A stretch of DNA of 64,000 nt from Rhodococcus pseudokoreensis (GCF_017068395.1 NZ_CP070615.1:256147-320146), one strand, 5' to 3'. Shown: positions 17,675 through 27,975, counted from the first letter of the stretch. The notes: generated by a model not told the origin, from the letters alone. Numbers and translations: made by a program.

Positions 17675-17998
17675 CATCCGTGAGCGGGCAGGTTCATCGG
17701 CCGACCGGTGGCGTGATGATCGTGCAGCGCTGAACCCGCAACGGTGGGTGGGTGAGTCGGGCGCTATTCGGCGGACACAGTCGATTCGATCAACTGCGAT
17801 TCAGCGTTCCCTGACACCGCCGACGGCCCACGCCAGGATGGAGGCGCCGGATCGATCGGAACCTGCTCACCTGTTCAGATATCCAGATAGAGATATCGGG
17901 GTCAGGTTCCATGAGCGTAGGGGTTCGGTCCACGCGAAATGACAGAACATGCGCGTACCGGCGATGCTGACGGAAACGTACTGACCCGAGGAGCCGTG
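17675..17998. other. Intergenic region without a recognised gene
   Basis: No convincing coding frame was seen. The region holds two GATATC boxes (17878-17896 area) enclosed by an 8-bp inverted repeat GGAACCTG (17858-17865) and CAGGTTCC (17903-17910). Its role is unknown. Confidence 0.4.
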
Positions 17999-18910
17999 TC
18001 ACGTTCCCGAACGCTCCGGTCGTGGCCGTAAAACGATCCACATCGATGCCAGTACGGCGAGCAAACCCGCCGCGGACCATCCCGTAGGCCATTCTCCAAA
18101 GAGTAAGGATCCCAGGATAATTCCGACAACCGGCGCCAAGAATGTCCACGCGCTCAGCGCGTCCAGCCGGCAGTGCCTGGTTTCGGTGAACCAGGCCACG
18201 AATGCGGCGGCCGTACCCACCAACGACAGAAACGCCAGTACCGCAATGAATCGGGGGGTCCAGTTGATTACAGGGGGGCCCTCGACCATTGCCGCCCATA
18301 CCGCCAACGCAACTCCGCCGATCACGAAATGCCAACCGCTGGCCGCGAGCACATCCAAACCCGCAAGGCGCCGCGACAACAGCGTGCCGCCCGTGATCGC
18401 GGCCGCGGCCAGCAGTGACAACAGCGCTCCGCTGCCACCGCCCCCAGGCACCGCCACCACCAACAGGCCAGAGAACCCGATCGCTAACGCCGCTGCCGTC
18501 TGGACGGTCACTGCTTCGCCGTACAACCACCACGCCGGCAACAAGATCAGCAATGGTTGGGCGTTGGCGAGCACCGCTGCGGTGCCGGTCGCCAGTCCTG
18601 ATACTCCGGCGAACATTGCGGCGAACGCGACCGTCACGTTGACCAGGCCCAACACCGTGATTAATAGCCAGGCGTGGAACCCACGCGGCCTGGGCCGACT
18701 CTGAACTTCGGCGACCAGTACCAGACACACCCCTGCCACCAAGGCGCGCAGGGCGGCGAACCACAACAGCGACGAGTCCCGAAGCCCCCAGCGAATAGCC
18801 ACGAAACAGGCTCCCCACGTGGCGGTGATCCACAACAGTCGCCACGGCTTCGGCGCACGCCGAAGCTCCGCAACGCCCGCCGAACCGGTGCCGGCGGTCA
18901 TCGTGGCCAC
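17999..18910 (-). CDS. EamA/DMT-family transporter
   Basis: The 303-residue protein has ten hydrophobic segments in two repeats of five, the EamA (drug/metabolite transporter) layout. Recognisable parts are WITATWGACFVAIRWGL at the start of repeat one, and ETRHCRLDALSAWTFLAPVV and GSLLFGEWPTGWSAAGL in repeat two. The start is GTG 18910 or ATG 18901; neither has a clear ribosome binding site. It stands alone on the minus strand. The substrate is unknown; amino-acid or metabolite export is common in the family. Confidence 0.88.
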   Translation of the reverse strand: MATMTAGTGSAGVAELRRAPKPWRLLWITATWGACFVAIRWGLRDSSLLWFAALRALVAGVCLVLVAEVQSRPRPRGFHAWLLITVLGLVNVTVAFAAMFAGVSGLATGTAAVLANAQPLLILLPAWWLYGEAVTVQTAAALAIGFSGLLVVAVPGGGGSGALLSLLAAAAITGGTLLSRRLAGLDVLAASGWHFVIGGVALAVWAAMVEGPPVINWTPRFIAVLAFLSLVGTAAAFVAWFTETRHCRLDALSAWTFLAPVVGIILGSLLFGEWPTGWSAAGLLAVLASMWIVLRPRPERSGT

Positions 18911-19277
18911 TGCAGGTGGTGATCAGCCCGATCATGACGAACCAGCACCGAACCTTGGAAATGCTGAGGGAGACCTGGAATGCAAGCCTGTGCCTTCACC
19001 GCCTGCCTCCTCACCGTCTTGCCTGATTCGAGACCTTCACGAACGTCCATCACCGTCGGTGTATACAACGAGTCCTGTATCTGGCTGGCCGGTGTAACGA
19101 TCTCCGTCGAATGCCACGGATTGAGTTCTGGTCGCACCGGTTCGGCCCGGCGCTCGGTCGACGCCGACACCTCGTGCTAGCGGGAACGATGACCCCGGGC
19201 GGCAGAAAGTGAGCACCGGCTCGGACTCGTCAAAGAGCTCTTGAGAGCGCAAACAGCACCGCTCGACGTGGTTGCTG
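18911..19277. other. Intergenic region without a recognised gene
   Basis: Several frames are open but none shows a family match, signal sequence or good ribosome binding site. It presumably contains the promoter of the EamA gene at its left side. Confidence 0.35.
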
Positions 19278-19538
19278 TCATTGCGGTGCCTGTTCGCGCA
19301 GCGTCGCCAAACGGCTGCGGTACTCGGTCTCGTCGAGTTCACCGCGGGCGAATCGTTCGGCGAGCAACTGCTCCGCCGTGTGGAGCACCGGCAGGTGGGT
19401 GGGCGACGATGCCTCGCGCCCGACATATCGGACCAGCATTACGATGCCGGTGATCAGTAGCCCCCAGAACAACACCATTCCGATGATCATCAGCGAATAG
19501 CCCCAGACGCCGGGATCACTGCCGTACCAATACATCAC
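19278..19538 (-). CDS. Small membrane protein with SHOCT domain
   Basis: The 86-residue protein has an aromatic N-terminus, one long membrane helix (about residues 13-37) and a C-terminal SHOCT motif (AEQLLAERFARGELDETEYRSR). The start is GTG 19538 (or ATG 19535), with GGAGAGG upstream. SHOCT domains are short helical oligomerisation modules; the role here is unknown. A similar gene lies at 44252-44509 beside a copper oxidase. It precedes no obvious partner but lies just downstream of the phage-shock operon. Confidence 0.85.
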   Translation of the reverse strand: MMYWYGSDPGVWGYSLMIIGMVLFWGLLITGIVMLVRYVGREASSPTHLPVLHTAEQLLAERFARGELDETEYRSRLATLREQAPQ

Positions 19539-19651
19539 GATGACCTCTCCTCATGTACGTGGATGGAAGCGTTGTATGCCCCGGCGACACTCTGTGGGAT
19601 AGGCGCGTACAGCGGGGGATTGATGCCATGTGCTCCATGGTTTGTGCCGGG

Positions 19652-20215
19652 TCAGAGCCCGGGCGCGTTGTAGAGCGGGAACCAGCGAGTGAGATCCTTC
19701 TCTACCCGCAGATCGTTCTCGATGGCCGAGGTGATCTGTAGCTCGAGGCTGTTGTCGCGTCGATCGGCCTCGGCGGGGGCGAAGGGGTACCAGCTGCCCC
19801 GCTTGTAGAGGTAGACGAGGCCGAGCGGTCGGGTGCCGTCGGTGAACGCGATGACGGTACACAGCAGTGTCGGCCCGAACCCGGCGTCGACGAGGGTGCT
19901 ATTGACGGTGTGCAGATCGGTCACCAGGCCTTCGAGATCGTCGGGGGCGGTGCGGCGGATGAGCCAGGAGAATCCGTAGGTGTCGGTCTGCTCGCTGTAT
20001 TTGCCTCCGTCGAGGGCGAGCAGCCCGTCGACCTCCTCCCGTAGTTGGGCGAAGCCGCCGCCTTCGGCGGCCTTGAAGCAGACCGCGCCGGTGCCGGTGG
20101 GGTGGAACCGGGTGCCGACCTGCAGGGTGACCGCGGCAGCGGGCAGTGCGAAGAGTTGGTCCAGATTGGGCGGCACCGGTGTGGAGCGGCCGAGGAGCGC
20201 ATCGAGGAAGCCCAT
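19652..20215 (-). CDS. pspAB: PspA-associated protein PspAB
   Basis: The 187-residue soluble protein has the opening MGFLDALLGRSTPVPPNLDQ, the usual PspAB N-terminus. It is the last gene of a same-strand group (pspA, pspAA, htpX, pspAB) with 5-base or overlapping junctions. In actinobacteria these genes accompany PspA in the membrane-stress response. Its biochemical role is not established. Confidence 0.85.
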   Translation of the reverse strand: MGFLDALLGRSTPVPPNLDQLFALPAAAVTLQVGTRFHPTGTGAVCFKAAEGGGFAQLREEVDGLLALDGGKYSEQTDTYGFSWLIRRTAPDDLEGLVTDLHTVNSTLVDAGFGPTLLCTVIAFTDGTRPLGLVYLYKRGSWYPFAPAEADRRDNSLELQITSAIENDLRVEKDLTRWFPLYNAPGL

Positions 20216-20220
20216 GGGGT

Positions 20221-21147
20221 CTAGTACTCCTGTCCGAGTTGGCGGGCGATGTCGCCCAGCTGTGCGAGCCGGCGATCGAGCGGCGGGTGGGTGGCGAAGA
20301 GCGAGGAGAGGCTGAACCCTTTGGCGAGGGCGGGGGCGAAGAAGAAGGCGTTGAAGGCCTCGGCCTGGCGTAGGTCCCGGGTGGGGATGGCCGCCATCTC
20401 GCCGCTGACCTTGGTCAGGGCCGACGCCAACGCCGACGGCTGGCCGGTGAGCAGCGCGCCGGACCGGTCCGCCGACAATTCCCGATACCGAGACAGCGCC
20501 CGGGTGAGTAGGAACGAGACGGCGTAGACGACCGCGGAAACCACCACGACTGCCAGCAGGATGAGGCCGGTATTGTCGCCTTCCCCGTTGCTGCGTCCGC
20601 GGCCGCCACCGAAGCCGCCGAAGAAGCCGGCGTACAGGGTGAACCGGGTGATCAGCCCGGCCAGCACACCCAGGAAGGAGGCGATGGTCATCACCGCCAC
20701 GTCACGGTGCGCGACGTGGGAGAGTTCGTGTGCGAGTACCCCTTCGAGTTCCTCGGTGTCGAGGCGACGCAGGATGCCCGTGGTCACGCAGACCACCGCC
20801 CGGGTGGGGCTGCGCCCTGTTGCGAATGCGTTGGGCACATCGACCTCGGCGATCGCCACCGCCGGTTTGGGCATGTCCGCCAGCGAACACAACCTGTCGA
20901 TGACCCCGTGGAGTTCGGGCGCCTGATCGGGGGTCACGGTCTTGCCATGCATCGCGTAGAGCGCGATGCGGTCGGAGAACCAGTACTGCGTGAACAACAG
21001 TCCGCCGGCGATCACGACCGCCAGAAATGCGCTTCGCAGCAGCGCGATGAGCACGGCGGTGAACACGACATAGATCAGACCCAGCAGGAATGTCGTCCAG
21101 AGCATGCGGCGGGTCAGCCCGCGATCGGGCCGGAAACGGCTCTTCAT
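20221..21147 (-). CDS. htpX: M48-family membrane zinc metalloprotease HtpX
   Basis: The 308-residue protein has two N-terminal membrane helices (about residues 14-50), the zinc motif VLAHELSHVAHRD (HExxH form HELSH, about 137) and two further membrane segments, followed by the third-ligand region RYRELSADRSGALLTGQP. HtpX degrades misfolded membrane proteins. It sits inside the phage-shock operon between pspAA and pspAB, in line with membrane quality control. Confidence 0.92.
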   Translation of the reverse strand: MKSRFRPDRGLTRRMLWTTFLLGLIYVVFTAVLIALLRSAFLAVVIAGGLLFTQYWFSDRIALYAMHGKTVTPDQAPELHGVIDRLCSLADMPKPAVAIAEVDVPNAFATGRSPTRAVVCVTTGILRRLDTEELEGVLAHELSHVAHRDVAVMTIASFLGVLAGLITRFTLYAGFFGGFGGGRGRSNGEGDNTGLILLAVVVVSAVVYAVSFLLTRALSRYRELSADRSGALLTGQPSALASALTKVSGEMAAIPTRDLRQAEAFNAFFFAPALAKGFSLSSLFATHPPLDRRLAQLGDIARQLGQEY

Positions 21148-21151
21148 GGTC

Positions 21152-21430
21152 TCACCCGGGAATCAGACCTTCCTCGCCGAGCAGGGCGCGCACCTCCGCC
21201 AGGCTGCTTTCCTGGGCCGGGAGGATGACGTCGGACACGGACAGCGAGTCGTCGGCGACGGGCGTGCCGGCGGCCCGCACCCGGTCCAGCAGGGTGCTCA
21301 GGGCGTGCTGGAATCGTTGTTCGTCGCCAGCGGTAACCGCTTCGGACAGGCCGGCGTCCAATTCGTTCAGTTCCGCGAGGTGGTCTTCGGCCACGTCGAG
21401 CTGGCCCTCGCCCAGGATGCGCACGATCAC
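21152..21430 (-). CDS. pspAA: PspA-associated protein PspAA
   Basis: The 92-residue acidic protein begins MIVRILGEGQ and ends VRALLGEEGLIPG, both typical of PspAA. The GTG start overlaps the PspA stop by 4 nt, so the two are translationally coupled. It probably modulates PspA; the mechanism is unknown. Confidence 0.88.
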   Translation of the reverse strand: MIVRILGEGQLDVAEDHLAELNELDAGLSEAVTAGDEQRFQHALSTLLDRVRAAGTPVADDSLSVSDVILPAQESSLAEVRALLGEEGLIPG

Positions 21431-22221
21431 GACCGTTCCTCCTTCGGTGATCCGGGGCCGGCCTCGAGCGGCGACGGCGACGGGGTGTCCGCGCTGCTGC
21501 CCGGCAGCGCGGCTCGCGAGGCGGGGGGCAATGCTCGTTTCAGGTGCGCCAGTTCCTCGTCGACGTCGGACTGAGAGGACATCTTCTCCAGTTCGGCCGC
21601 GATGTCGTCCTTGGCCGGGCCGGTGGCGTCTTCGAGGGCCCCCGAGGCGAGGAGTTCGTCGATGGCCCCGGCGCGGGCCTGCAACTCGGCGGTCTTGTCC
21701 TCCGCGCGTTGCATGGCCAGTCCGACGTCGCTCATCTCTTCGCTGATCCCCGAGACCGCCTCCCCGATCCTCGTTTCGGCCTCGGCCGCGGTGTAGCTGG
21801 CCTTGATCGTCTCCTTGCGGGTGCGGAACGCTTCCACCTTCGCCTGCAGACGTTGTGAGGCCGCGGCGAGTTTGTCCTGTTCGGCCTGCAGCGCCGCCTG
21901 CTGCGGGGCGAGTTCGGCCAGCTGCTGCTGCGCCGCGGACCGGCGGGTCAGAGCCTCCCGGGCCAGATCGTCGCGGCCCGCAGCGACCGCTGCCGTCGCT
22001 TGCTGCTGCAAGGTGCCGACCCGGGATTGCAACTGCTGGGCCTGCAGATCCAGGCGTTTGCGGCTGGTCGCCACGTCCGCCAGGCCACGGCGCACCTGCT
22101 GCAGCATCTCGAGTTGCTTCTGATACGAATAATCCAGCGTTTCCCGCGGATCCTCGGCACGGTCGAGAGCCTTACTGGCCTTCGCCTTGAAGATCAGCGC
22201 GAGACGTTTACCCAGGCTCAT
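21427..22221 (-). CDS. pspA: PspA/IM30 (Vipp1)-family membrane-stress protein
   Basis: The 264-residue protein starts at ATG 22221 (MSLGKRLALIFKAKASKALD), an amphipathic membrane-binding helix. A long coiled coil follows (about residues 25-200, with many Gln/Ala/Arg heptads) and a charged C-terminal tail. PspA oligomerises on damaged membranes and limits proton leak. It heads the operon with pspAA, htpX and pspAB. The 0.47-kb upstream gap probably holds its promoter. Confidence 0.92.
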   Translation of the reverse strand: MSLGKRLALIFKAKASKALDRAEDPRETLDYSYQKQLEMLQQVRRGLADVATSRKRLDLQAQQLQSRVGTLQQQATAAVAAGRDDLAREALTRRSAAQQQLAELAPQQAALQAEQDKLAAASQRLQAKVEAFRTRKETIKASYTAAEAETRIGEAVSGISEEMSDVGLAMQRAEDKTAELQARAGAIDELLASGALEDATGPAKDDIAAELEKMSSQSDVDEELAHLKRALPPASRAALPGSSADTPSPSPLEAGPGSPKEERS

Positions 22222-22693
22222 TGCGTTCCTTTCCTGCACAGCTCGGTCCCTGGTGGACACCCTCGGTGCCGTGCGCGTGGGGACGTGCACTCGAACGGTC
22301 TTGCGCAGTCAGCGTCGGCCGCGACCCTTCCGCGGGCCTAACCCGTTTATGCGTCGGTTCGTTGCCGAGTGTCGGCGGCGAACCCCCGCAAATCGGTGAG
22401 GGTTTTGTGAAGATTCGTTGAAGAAGGAGACCGGTCGAGTGCGCCCGGCGCCCGCACAGTATTGAGTTGAGGAATCGGCGGGTCACAACCCGAGGAGAGT
22501 GCGATCAGGCGGCGCACTCGTCCGGGTTGATGTCGTGTGACGGAAAGGGGCGGCCACCTCGAACTCGACGTCACGGCGTCTGATTCGACACCCCCACCGC
22601 CGCCTTCTGGTGCCGGCCGCCGGTGGTGTGCACAACGCCTGACGCGGTGGCGCTGACGTCCAGCTGATCACCGCACGTGTTCCGAGGAGCGAG
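22222..22693. other. Intergenic region between the divergent psp operon and ABC transporter genes
   Basis: No gene was recognised. It must contain the pspA promoter (minus strand) and the promoter of the ABC pair (plus strand). GAGGAGCGAG upstream of 22694 is the ribosome binding site of the ATPase gene. Confidence 0.4.
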
Positions 22694-23362
22694 ATGAACA
22701 GTTTGGGATCCGCGGAGCCGACGCCGGTGACCGCGGTGCTGACCGCCGAAGGAATCGAGAAGAGCTTCCGGCAGGGGTGGTGGCCAGCCCGCCGCGATTC
22801 CCGGGTACTGCGGGGCGTGGATCTGGTGCTGCAGCCGGGTGAGGTGGTCGGGCTGACCGGGGAGAACGGTTCGGGGAAGTCGACGTTGATGAAGATTCTC
22901 GTCGGCGAGTACCGGCCGGACGCCGGCACCGTGACCCGGTCGGGGCGGCTGGGATACTGCCCGCAGCAGCCGGTGGTCTACGAGAGGTTGACCTGCGACG
23001 AACACTTCGAGTTGTTCGGCTGCGCCTACCGGATGGCCCCGGCCGAGGAGCGACGCGCCCGCCGGGCGCTCTACAGCGCGCTCGGCTTCGAGCGCTACGC
23101 GGACACCCGCGCCGACCGGTTGTCCGGCGGTACCCTCGCGAAACTCAACCTCGGGTTGGCGTTGCTGGCGGACCCGGAGGTGCTGCTGCTCGACGAGCCG
23201 TACTCCGGTTTCGACTGGGACACCTACCTGCGGTTCTGGGAACTGGTGGCGCAGCGCCGCCGAACGGGGCGCTCGGTGCTGATCATCAGTCACTTCGTCA
23301 CCGACGAGCACCGATTCGACCGCATCGTCGACCTGCACAACGGGACGGCGGCGGCGAGATGA
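22694..23362 (+). CDS. ABC transporter ATP-binding protein
   Basis: The 222-residue ATPase has Walker A GENGSGKST (about residues 56-64), a Q-loop region CPQQPVVYE, signature LSGGTLAKLNLGL and Walker B VLLLDEPYSG. A full-size N-terminus precedes the Walker A. It overlaps the permease gene by 4 nt (ATGA at 23359), so the two form an exporter. The type resembles ABC-2 systems for drugs, lipids or peptides; the substrate is unknown. Confidence 0.92.
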   Translation: MNSLGSAEPTPVTAVLTAEGIEKSFRQGWWPARRDSRVLRGVDLVLQPGEVVGLTGENGSGKSTLMKILVGEYRPDAGTVTRSGRLGYCPQQPVVYERLTCDEHFELFGCAYRMAPAEERRARRALYSALGFERYADTRADRLSGGTLAKLNLGLALLADPEVLLLDEPYSGFDWDTYLRFWELVAQRRRTGRSVLIISHFVTDEHRFDRIVDLHNGTAAAR

Positions 23363-24903
23363 GAAGCGATGGTCATCTGCCGGGGGCGCCGGGCGAGGTC
23401 GCGCTACTCATCCACCGATTCCTGACCGACTACGCCCGCAACCCCGTCAACATGGTGGTGCTGGTGCTGGTCCCGGTGGTCTTCGTGATCGTTGCGGCCG
23501 GGTCGATGGCCGATGCCGCGAAACTGCTCGGCGGGGCGGGCGGGCCCGCGGTGGAAACCGCGACCGCCGGCTGGGCGGCGGGATTCCTCGCCGGTATCGC
23601 CATGTTCTTCCAGATCAGCGCCGCCCGTGCGGCCGATCGGCGGCTGGTCTCGGCGGGCCTTGCACCGATACGGTTGGTCGCAGCCCGGCTCGGGACCGGC
23701 CTGGTGCTGGGAGCGTTGGTCGCGGCGGCGGCGCTGCTCGCCTTGGCCGCGCGTACCGGCATCGGCGACCCCGGCCGGGCGATCGCCGGCACGCTGATGT
23801 TCGCGGTGATCTATCTGGCGATCGGCGCACTGGTGGGGGCGCTGGTGCGCAATCCCGTCAACGGCACTGTCCTCATCTTGTTCGTCTGGATTCTGGACGT
23901 GTTCTTCGGCCCCGCCGTCGGCTCCGCCGATCGCATCGAAACCCGGTGGTTCCCGACGCATTTCGTGTCGTTGTGGATGGTGGACATTCCGTCCCGGCAC
24001 GGCGGCCGGATAGGGGACCTCGGCTGGGCACTGGTGTGGATGTTCGCGGCGCTGATCGTCAGCACCGCCGTCATCACCGCCACCGTCGGTGTGTCCTGGC
24101 GGTCGCGGCGGCGCCCCGCAGCTGGATCCGGGTGGGGTCAGCTTTCGGCCGGACTGCGGATGGGACTACGGGACTACCGCCGCAACCCGGTGCTGTGGGT
24201 GCTGCTGGTGGTCGTGCCGATCGTGTTCATCGTGCTGGCCAAGGCGATGACCGTGCAGGAGTCCGGTGTGTTCTCCCTGGTCGAGGGCGGTCGGACGGTG
24301 ATGGAGGTGTTCTGGTTGCCGGATGTGCATGCCGGGACGATGACCCCGATCGCGGTTTCCTCGCTGGCGGCGTTGGCCGGGCTGTTCATGGGGCTCGATG
24401 CCCGGGCGGGCGATCAGCGGCTGACCCTGGCCGGTTTTCCCTTCGCCCGGCTGCTGGCGGTGCGGTTGACGATGATCGGATGCGCCGCAGCCCTGGTGAC
24501 CCTCTCGTCGTTGATGGTTACCGCCACGGTGTTCGATGCCCGGCAGTGGGGTGTCTACGGAGCCGGGAACCTGCTCATGGCCGTGACCTACGGGCTGCTC
24601 GGTTTCTGCCTGGGCCCGATCTTCGGGCGCGTCGGTGGGGTATTCATCGCCTTTCTGGTGCCCTTTCTCGACATCGGGATCGGCCAGAGTCCGATGCTGC
24701 GGCCGGAACCGGCGGCCTGGGCACACGCCCTCCCGGGATACGGGGCGATGCGGGTGTTGGTCGACGGCGGGTTGACCGGACGGTTCGACGAGATCGCTCC
24801 GCTGATGGCGGCGCTGGCGTGGGTGCTCGCGCTCACCGCACTGGCCGGGTGGTTGTTCCACCGCATCCCCGCCACCCCCGTGCGTTCCCGCCTGGGCAGG
24901 TGA
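23359..24903 (+). CDS. ABC-2-type transporter permease, tandem-repeat form
   Basis: The 514-residue protein has about twelve hydrophobic segments arranged as two related halves. Each half opens with a YxRNPV motif (YARNPVNMVVLVLVPVVF and YRRNPVLWVLLVVVPIVF). The duplication means one polypeptide can supply both membrane halves of an exporter, with the upstream ATPase as a homodimer. Start and partner stop overlap by 4 nt. Confidence 0.85.
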   Translation: MRSDGHLPGAPGEVALLIHRFLTDYARNPVNMVVLVLVPVVFVIVAAGSMADAAKLLGGAGGPAVETATAGWAAGFLAGIAMFFQISAARAADRRLVSAGLAPIRLVAARLGTGLVLGALVAAAALLALAARTGIGDPGRAIAGTLMFAVIYLAIGALVGALVRNPVNGTVLILFVWILDVFFGPAVGSADRIETRWFPTHFVSLWMVDIPSRHGGRIGDLGWALVWMFAALIVSTAVITATVGVSWRSRRRPAAGSGWGQLSAGLRMGLRDYRRNPVLWVLLVVVPIVFIVLAKAMTVQESGVFSLVEGGRTVMEVFWLPDVHAGTMTPIAVSSLAALAGLFMGLDARAGDQRLTLAGFPFARLLAVRLTMIGCAAALVTLSSLMVTATVFDARQWGVYGAGNLLMAVTYGLLGFCLGPIFGRVGGVFIAFLVPFLDIGIGQSPMLRPEPAAWAHALPGYGAMRVLVDGGLTGRFDEIAPLMAALAWVLALTALAGWLFHRIPATPVRSRLGR

Positions 24904-24955
24904 TCCGGCGACGATCGCACACGCAGTTCTCCTCCGGTGATCGGCAGATCTGTCG

Positions 24956-27217
24956 TTACCGGGTGGGGGTGAACCGGCGCAGTCGCAGGCTGTTGCTCAC
25001 CACGAACACCGAGCTGAAGGCCATTGCGGCGCCGGCGATCAGCGGGTTGAGTAGGCCCAGCGCCGCCAGCGGCAGTGCCGCCACGTTGTAGGCGAACGCC
25101 CAGAACAGGTTGCCCTTGATCGTGCGCAGGGTGGCCCGCGCCAGACGGATCGCGTCCGGGGCGGCCCGCAGGTCACCGCGCACCAGGGTCAGGTCCGAGG
25201 CCTCGATTGCGACGTCGGTACCGGTGCCCATCGCCAGACCCAGGTCGGCCTGGGCGAGGGCGGCCGCGTCGTTGACGCCATCGCCGACCATCGCCACCAC
25301 CCGCCCCTGGTCCTGCAGGTTCTTGATCACGTCGACCTTGTCGGCGGGCAGGACCTCGGAGATTACCTCGTCGATCCCGACCTGATCCGCGACGCTCTGT
25401 GCGGCGCGGTGATTGTCCCCGGTGAGCAGCACAGGTGAGAGGCCGAGCTCGCGAAGTTCACCGATCGCCGCCGCGGAGGTGTCCTTGACCGTGTCGGAGA
25501 CGACGATCACCGCGCGGATCGCCCCGTCCCACGCAATCCACACCGGGGTGCGTCCCTGCGTTTCGGCCTCGTCGACGACGAGCTGCAGCGCGTCGGGGGC
25601 GGTGAGCGCCCACTGCTCGCGCAGCCAGCTGTACCGGCCGGCCAGCATGGCGTGCCCCTCGACGACACCGGACACCCCACGGCCGCCGTGGTTTTCGAAG
25701 CCCTCGACCGCCGGCAACGGGCCTACCTCGGCGGCGCGCGCGGCGACCGCGTGGGCGATGGGGTGTTCGGAGGCATGCTCGAGAGCACCCGCCAGACGCA
25801 GCACCTCGGTGTCGGTGGTGCCGTCGGCGGCGTGCACCGAGGCGACGGCCATCCGGCCGGTGGTGATGGTGCCCGTCTTGTCCAGGACGATCGTGTCGAC
25901 GCGGCGGGTCGATTCGAGGATCTGCGGGCCTTTGATCAGGATGCCGAGCTGGGCGCCGCGGCCGGTGCCGACGAGCAGCGCGGTCGGCGTCGCCAACCCC
26001 AGCGCGCACGGGCAGGCAATGATCAGCACCGCGACCGCGGCGGTGAACGCCGCCGTCACCGTGTTCCCGGTCAGCAGCCACATGGCGAGGGTGAGCAGTG
26101 CGAGCCCGATGACGATGGGCACGAACACCGCCGAGACCCGGTCGGCGAGGCGTTGCACCTGCGCTTTCCCGTTCTGTGCCTCGGTCACCAGCCGCGCCAT
26201 CTGCGCGAGTTGGGTGTCGGCGCCGATCCGGGTGGCGCGGACGACGATTCGCCCGCCGGCGTTGACGGTGGCGCCGACGACGCTGTCGCCGGGCCCGATC
26301 TCGACGGGGACCGGTTCGCCGGTGAGCATCGATGCATCGACCGCGGAGGTGCCCGAGGTGACGATCCCGTCGGTGGCGATCTTCTCCCCGGGCCGGGCGA
26401 CGAACACATCGTCGACGGCGAGTTGGCTGATCGGGATGCGGATCTCGGATCCGTCGCGGAGCACGGCGACGTCCTTGGCGCCCATGTCGAGCAGGGCGCG
26501 CAGCGCGGCGCCGGACTGCCGTTTCGCGCGGGCCTCGAAGTAGCGGCCGGCGAGGATGAAGGTGGTCACCGCGGAGGCGACCTCGAGGTAGATGTGCGGT
26601 TCGGTGCTGCCGGTGGTGAGCAGGTCGAAGTTCATCCGCATGCCGGTCATCCCGGCGTGGGTGAAGAACAGCGCCCACAGCGACCACAGGTAGGCGGCGG
26701 TGACACCGACGGAGATGAGGGTGTCCATGGTGGCGGCGCCGTGCCGCAGGTTCGCCCAGGCGGCGCGGTGGAACGGCAGCGCGCCCCACACCACCACGGG
26801 GGAGGCCAGGGTCAAGGTCAGCCACTGCCAGTTGTCGAATTGGAGCGCGGGGATCATCGACAACAGCACGACCGGCACGGTCAGCACCGTCGAGACGATC
26901 AGCCGCTGCCGCCAGCCGGCGGCCTCGTCCGGTTCCGTGGCGGCGGCCGTCGTCGCCGCGGCGGTGTCCTCGGGTGGGGCCGGCAGGGTGGCGGTGTATC
27001 CGGTCGCCTCGACCGTCGCCACCAGATCTTCGAGGGCCACCCGGTCGGCGAAGGTCACCTTGGCCTTCTCGGTGGCGTAATTGACGGTCGCGGTGACCCC
27101 GTCCATCCGGTTGAGCTTCTTCTCGATCCGCGCCGCACACGACGCGCACGTCATCCCCCCGATCGACAGCAGGACATCGTGCTGTCGACCTCCGGACTCC
27201 GTGATCCGGGTCGTCAT
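24956..27217 (-). CDS. copA: Copper-translocating P1B-type ATPase (CopA-like)
   Basis: The 753-residue protein has an N-terminal heavy-metal-associated domain with CASC (Cys24 and Cys27), eight expected membrane segments, the P1B-1 metal motif [10 protein letters not shown] (about residue 400), the phosphorylation site DKTGTIT (about 446), an HP motif in [11 protein letters not shown] and GDGVNDAA. This set indicates Cu(I) export driven by ATP. It lies downstream of copZ on the same strand, about 205 bases away. Two CsoR-like sites (27239-27255 and 27740-27758) suggest copper induction. A close relative lies at 47740-50007. Confidence 0.95.
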   Translation of the reverse strand: MTTRITESGGRQHDVLLSIGGMTCASCAARIEKKLNRMDGVTATVNYATEKAKVTFADRVALEDLVATVEATGYTATLPAPPEDTAAATTAAATEPDEAAGWRQRLIVSTVLTVPVVLLSMIPALQFDNWQWLTLTLASPVVVWGALPFHRAAWANLRHGAATMDTLISVGVTAAYLWSLWALFFTHAGMTGMRMNFDLLTTGSTEPHIYLEVASAVTTFILAGRYFEARAKRQSGAALRALLDMGAKDVAVLRDGSEIRIPISQLAVDDVFVARPGEKIATDGIVTSGTSAVDASMLTGEPVPVEIGPGDSVVGATVNAGGRIVVRATRIGADTQLAQMARLVTEAQNGKAQVQRLADRVSAVFVPIVIGLALLTLAMWLLTGNTVTAAFTAAVAVLIIACPCALGLATPTALLVGTGRGAQLGILIKGPQILESTRRVDTIVLDKTGTITTGRMAVASVHAADGTTDTEVLRLAGALEHASEHPIAHAVAARAAEVGPLPAVEGFENHGGRGVSGVVEGHAMLAGRYSWLREQWALTAPDALQLVVDEAETQGRTPVWIAWDGAIRAVIVVSDTVKDTSAAAIGELRELGLSPVLLTGDNHRAAQSVADQVGIDEVISEVLPADKVDVIKNLQDQGRVVAMVGDGVNDAAALAQADLGLAMGTGTDVAIEASDLTLVRGDLRAAPDAIRLARATLRTIKGNLFWAFAYNVAALPLAALGLLNPLIAGAAMAFSSVFVVSNSLRLRRFTPTR

Positions 27218-27238
27218 GCCAATCCCTTCCCAACTCGA

Positions 27239-27255
27239 ATACCGCTACCCCTATG
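27239..27255. promoter_or_regulatory. Degenerate CsoR-type operator upstream of copA
   Basis: ATACCGCTACCCCTATG keeps the ATACC and C-rich/TATG ends of the CsoR sites in this window but lacks their symmetry. It lies 22 bases upstream of the copA start. Confidence 0.3.
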
Positions 27256-27422
27256 ATGTTCTCGTTGTCCGCGTTCGTGATCGGCCCTGCGATCACCGGT
27301 GACACCGCCCCCGACAATCCCGGCGCCCCACGGGGACGCCCCCTTCGACCGAACACGGTGAATACCACGGCGGTTGCGTGGAGTACCGGCGGGCGGGTTC
27401 CTCCATCCGCCGGGGGCGTGCG

Positions 27423-27689
27423 TCAGCCGCAGCAGCAGCCACCGGCATTGCCCGCCATCGGCAGGGCGCGACCGGCGGCCACCTTGTGTTCCGTCGAGAC
27501 GACTTCGTACCCCGCCGCCGAGATAGCCTCCGCGACAACGGACGGGGTCGGCGTGCCGACAGCGGTCACGGTGCCCGCCTGCAGGTCCACGTCCACCCCG
27601 ATCACGCCGGGAACGGATCCCACTGCAGCCTTCACCGTCGACACGCAGTGCCCGCAGGTCATCCCCTGGACCGTGTATGTGGTAGTCAT
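27423..27689 (-). CDS. copZ: CopZ-like copper chaperone with Cys-rich tail
   Basis: The 88-residue protein is one heavy-metal-associated domain with the Cu(I) motif MTCGHCVS (CxxC, residues 12-15) and a ferredoxin-like fold. It carries an extra C-terminal tail ending GGCCCG with three consecutive Cys, not usual in short CopZ proteins and likely to bind more metal. It precedes copA on the same strand, with a classic CsoR operator just upstream, so it probably hands Cu(I) to CopA. Confidence 0.92.
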   Translation of the reverse strand: MTTTYTVQGMTCGHCVSTVKAAVGSVPGVIGVDVDLQAGTVTAVGTPTPSVVAEAISAAGYEVVSTEHKVAAGRALPMAGNAGGCCCG

Positions 27690-27739
27690 CGATCTTCACC
27701 CTTCTCGAACGCTTCGATGCGCGTCCCGTGTGATGAGTA

Positions 27740-27758
27740 TATACCCCTAGGGTGTATA
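27740..27758. promoter_or_regulatory. CsoR operator over the copZ-copA promoter
   Basis: TATACCCCTAGGGTGTATA is a near-perfect CsoR inverted repeat. On the minus strand it adjoins a TATACT -10 box (27736-27741), so bound CsoR would block the copZ-copA promoter. Confidence 0.7.
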
Positions 27759-27975
27759 GGTACATAGGCGTTCTGTCGCATCGACGAGAAACCTGAGGTT
27801 GATCCATGTCGACAGCGGCCTCGGCTCGAGTCTCTGCGCATGTTCTTCATCGAATCTTCACCAAACAACCAGCCAAGCCATACCGGGTGGGGGCAGGCTC
27901 GGACTTGATCGAACAGTGACTGGCAGGCGTATCCCGAGCTTCAGCAAACGTTTGATCAGACAGCGAGGAGCAGTG

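Noticed and set aside
17858..17910. Inverted repeat GGAACCTG/CAGGTTCC as insertion sequence ends
   Set aside because: The arms are only 37 bases apart with no gene between them and no target duplication.
18980..19180. 66-codon plus-strand frame upstream of the EamA gene
   Set aside because: No ribosome binding site or recognisable pattern; codon use is not typical of coding DNA.
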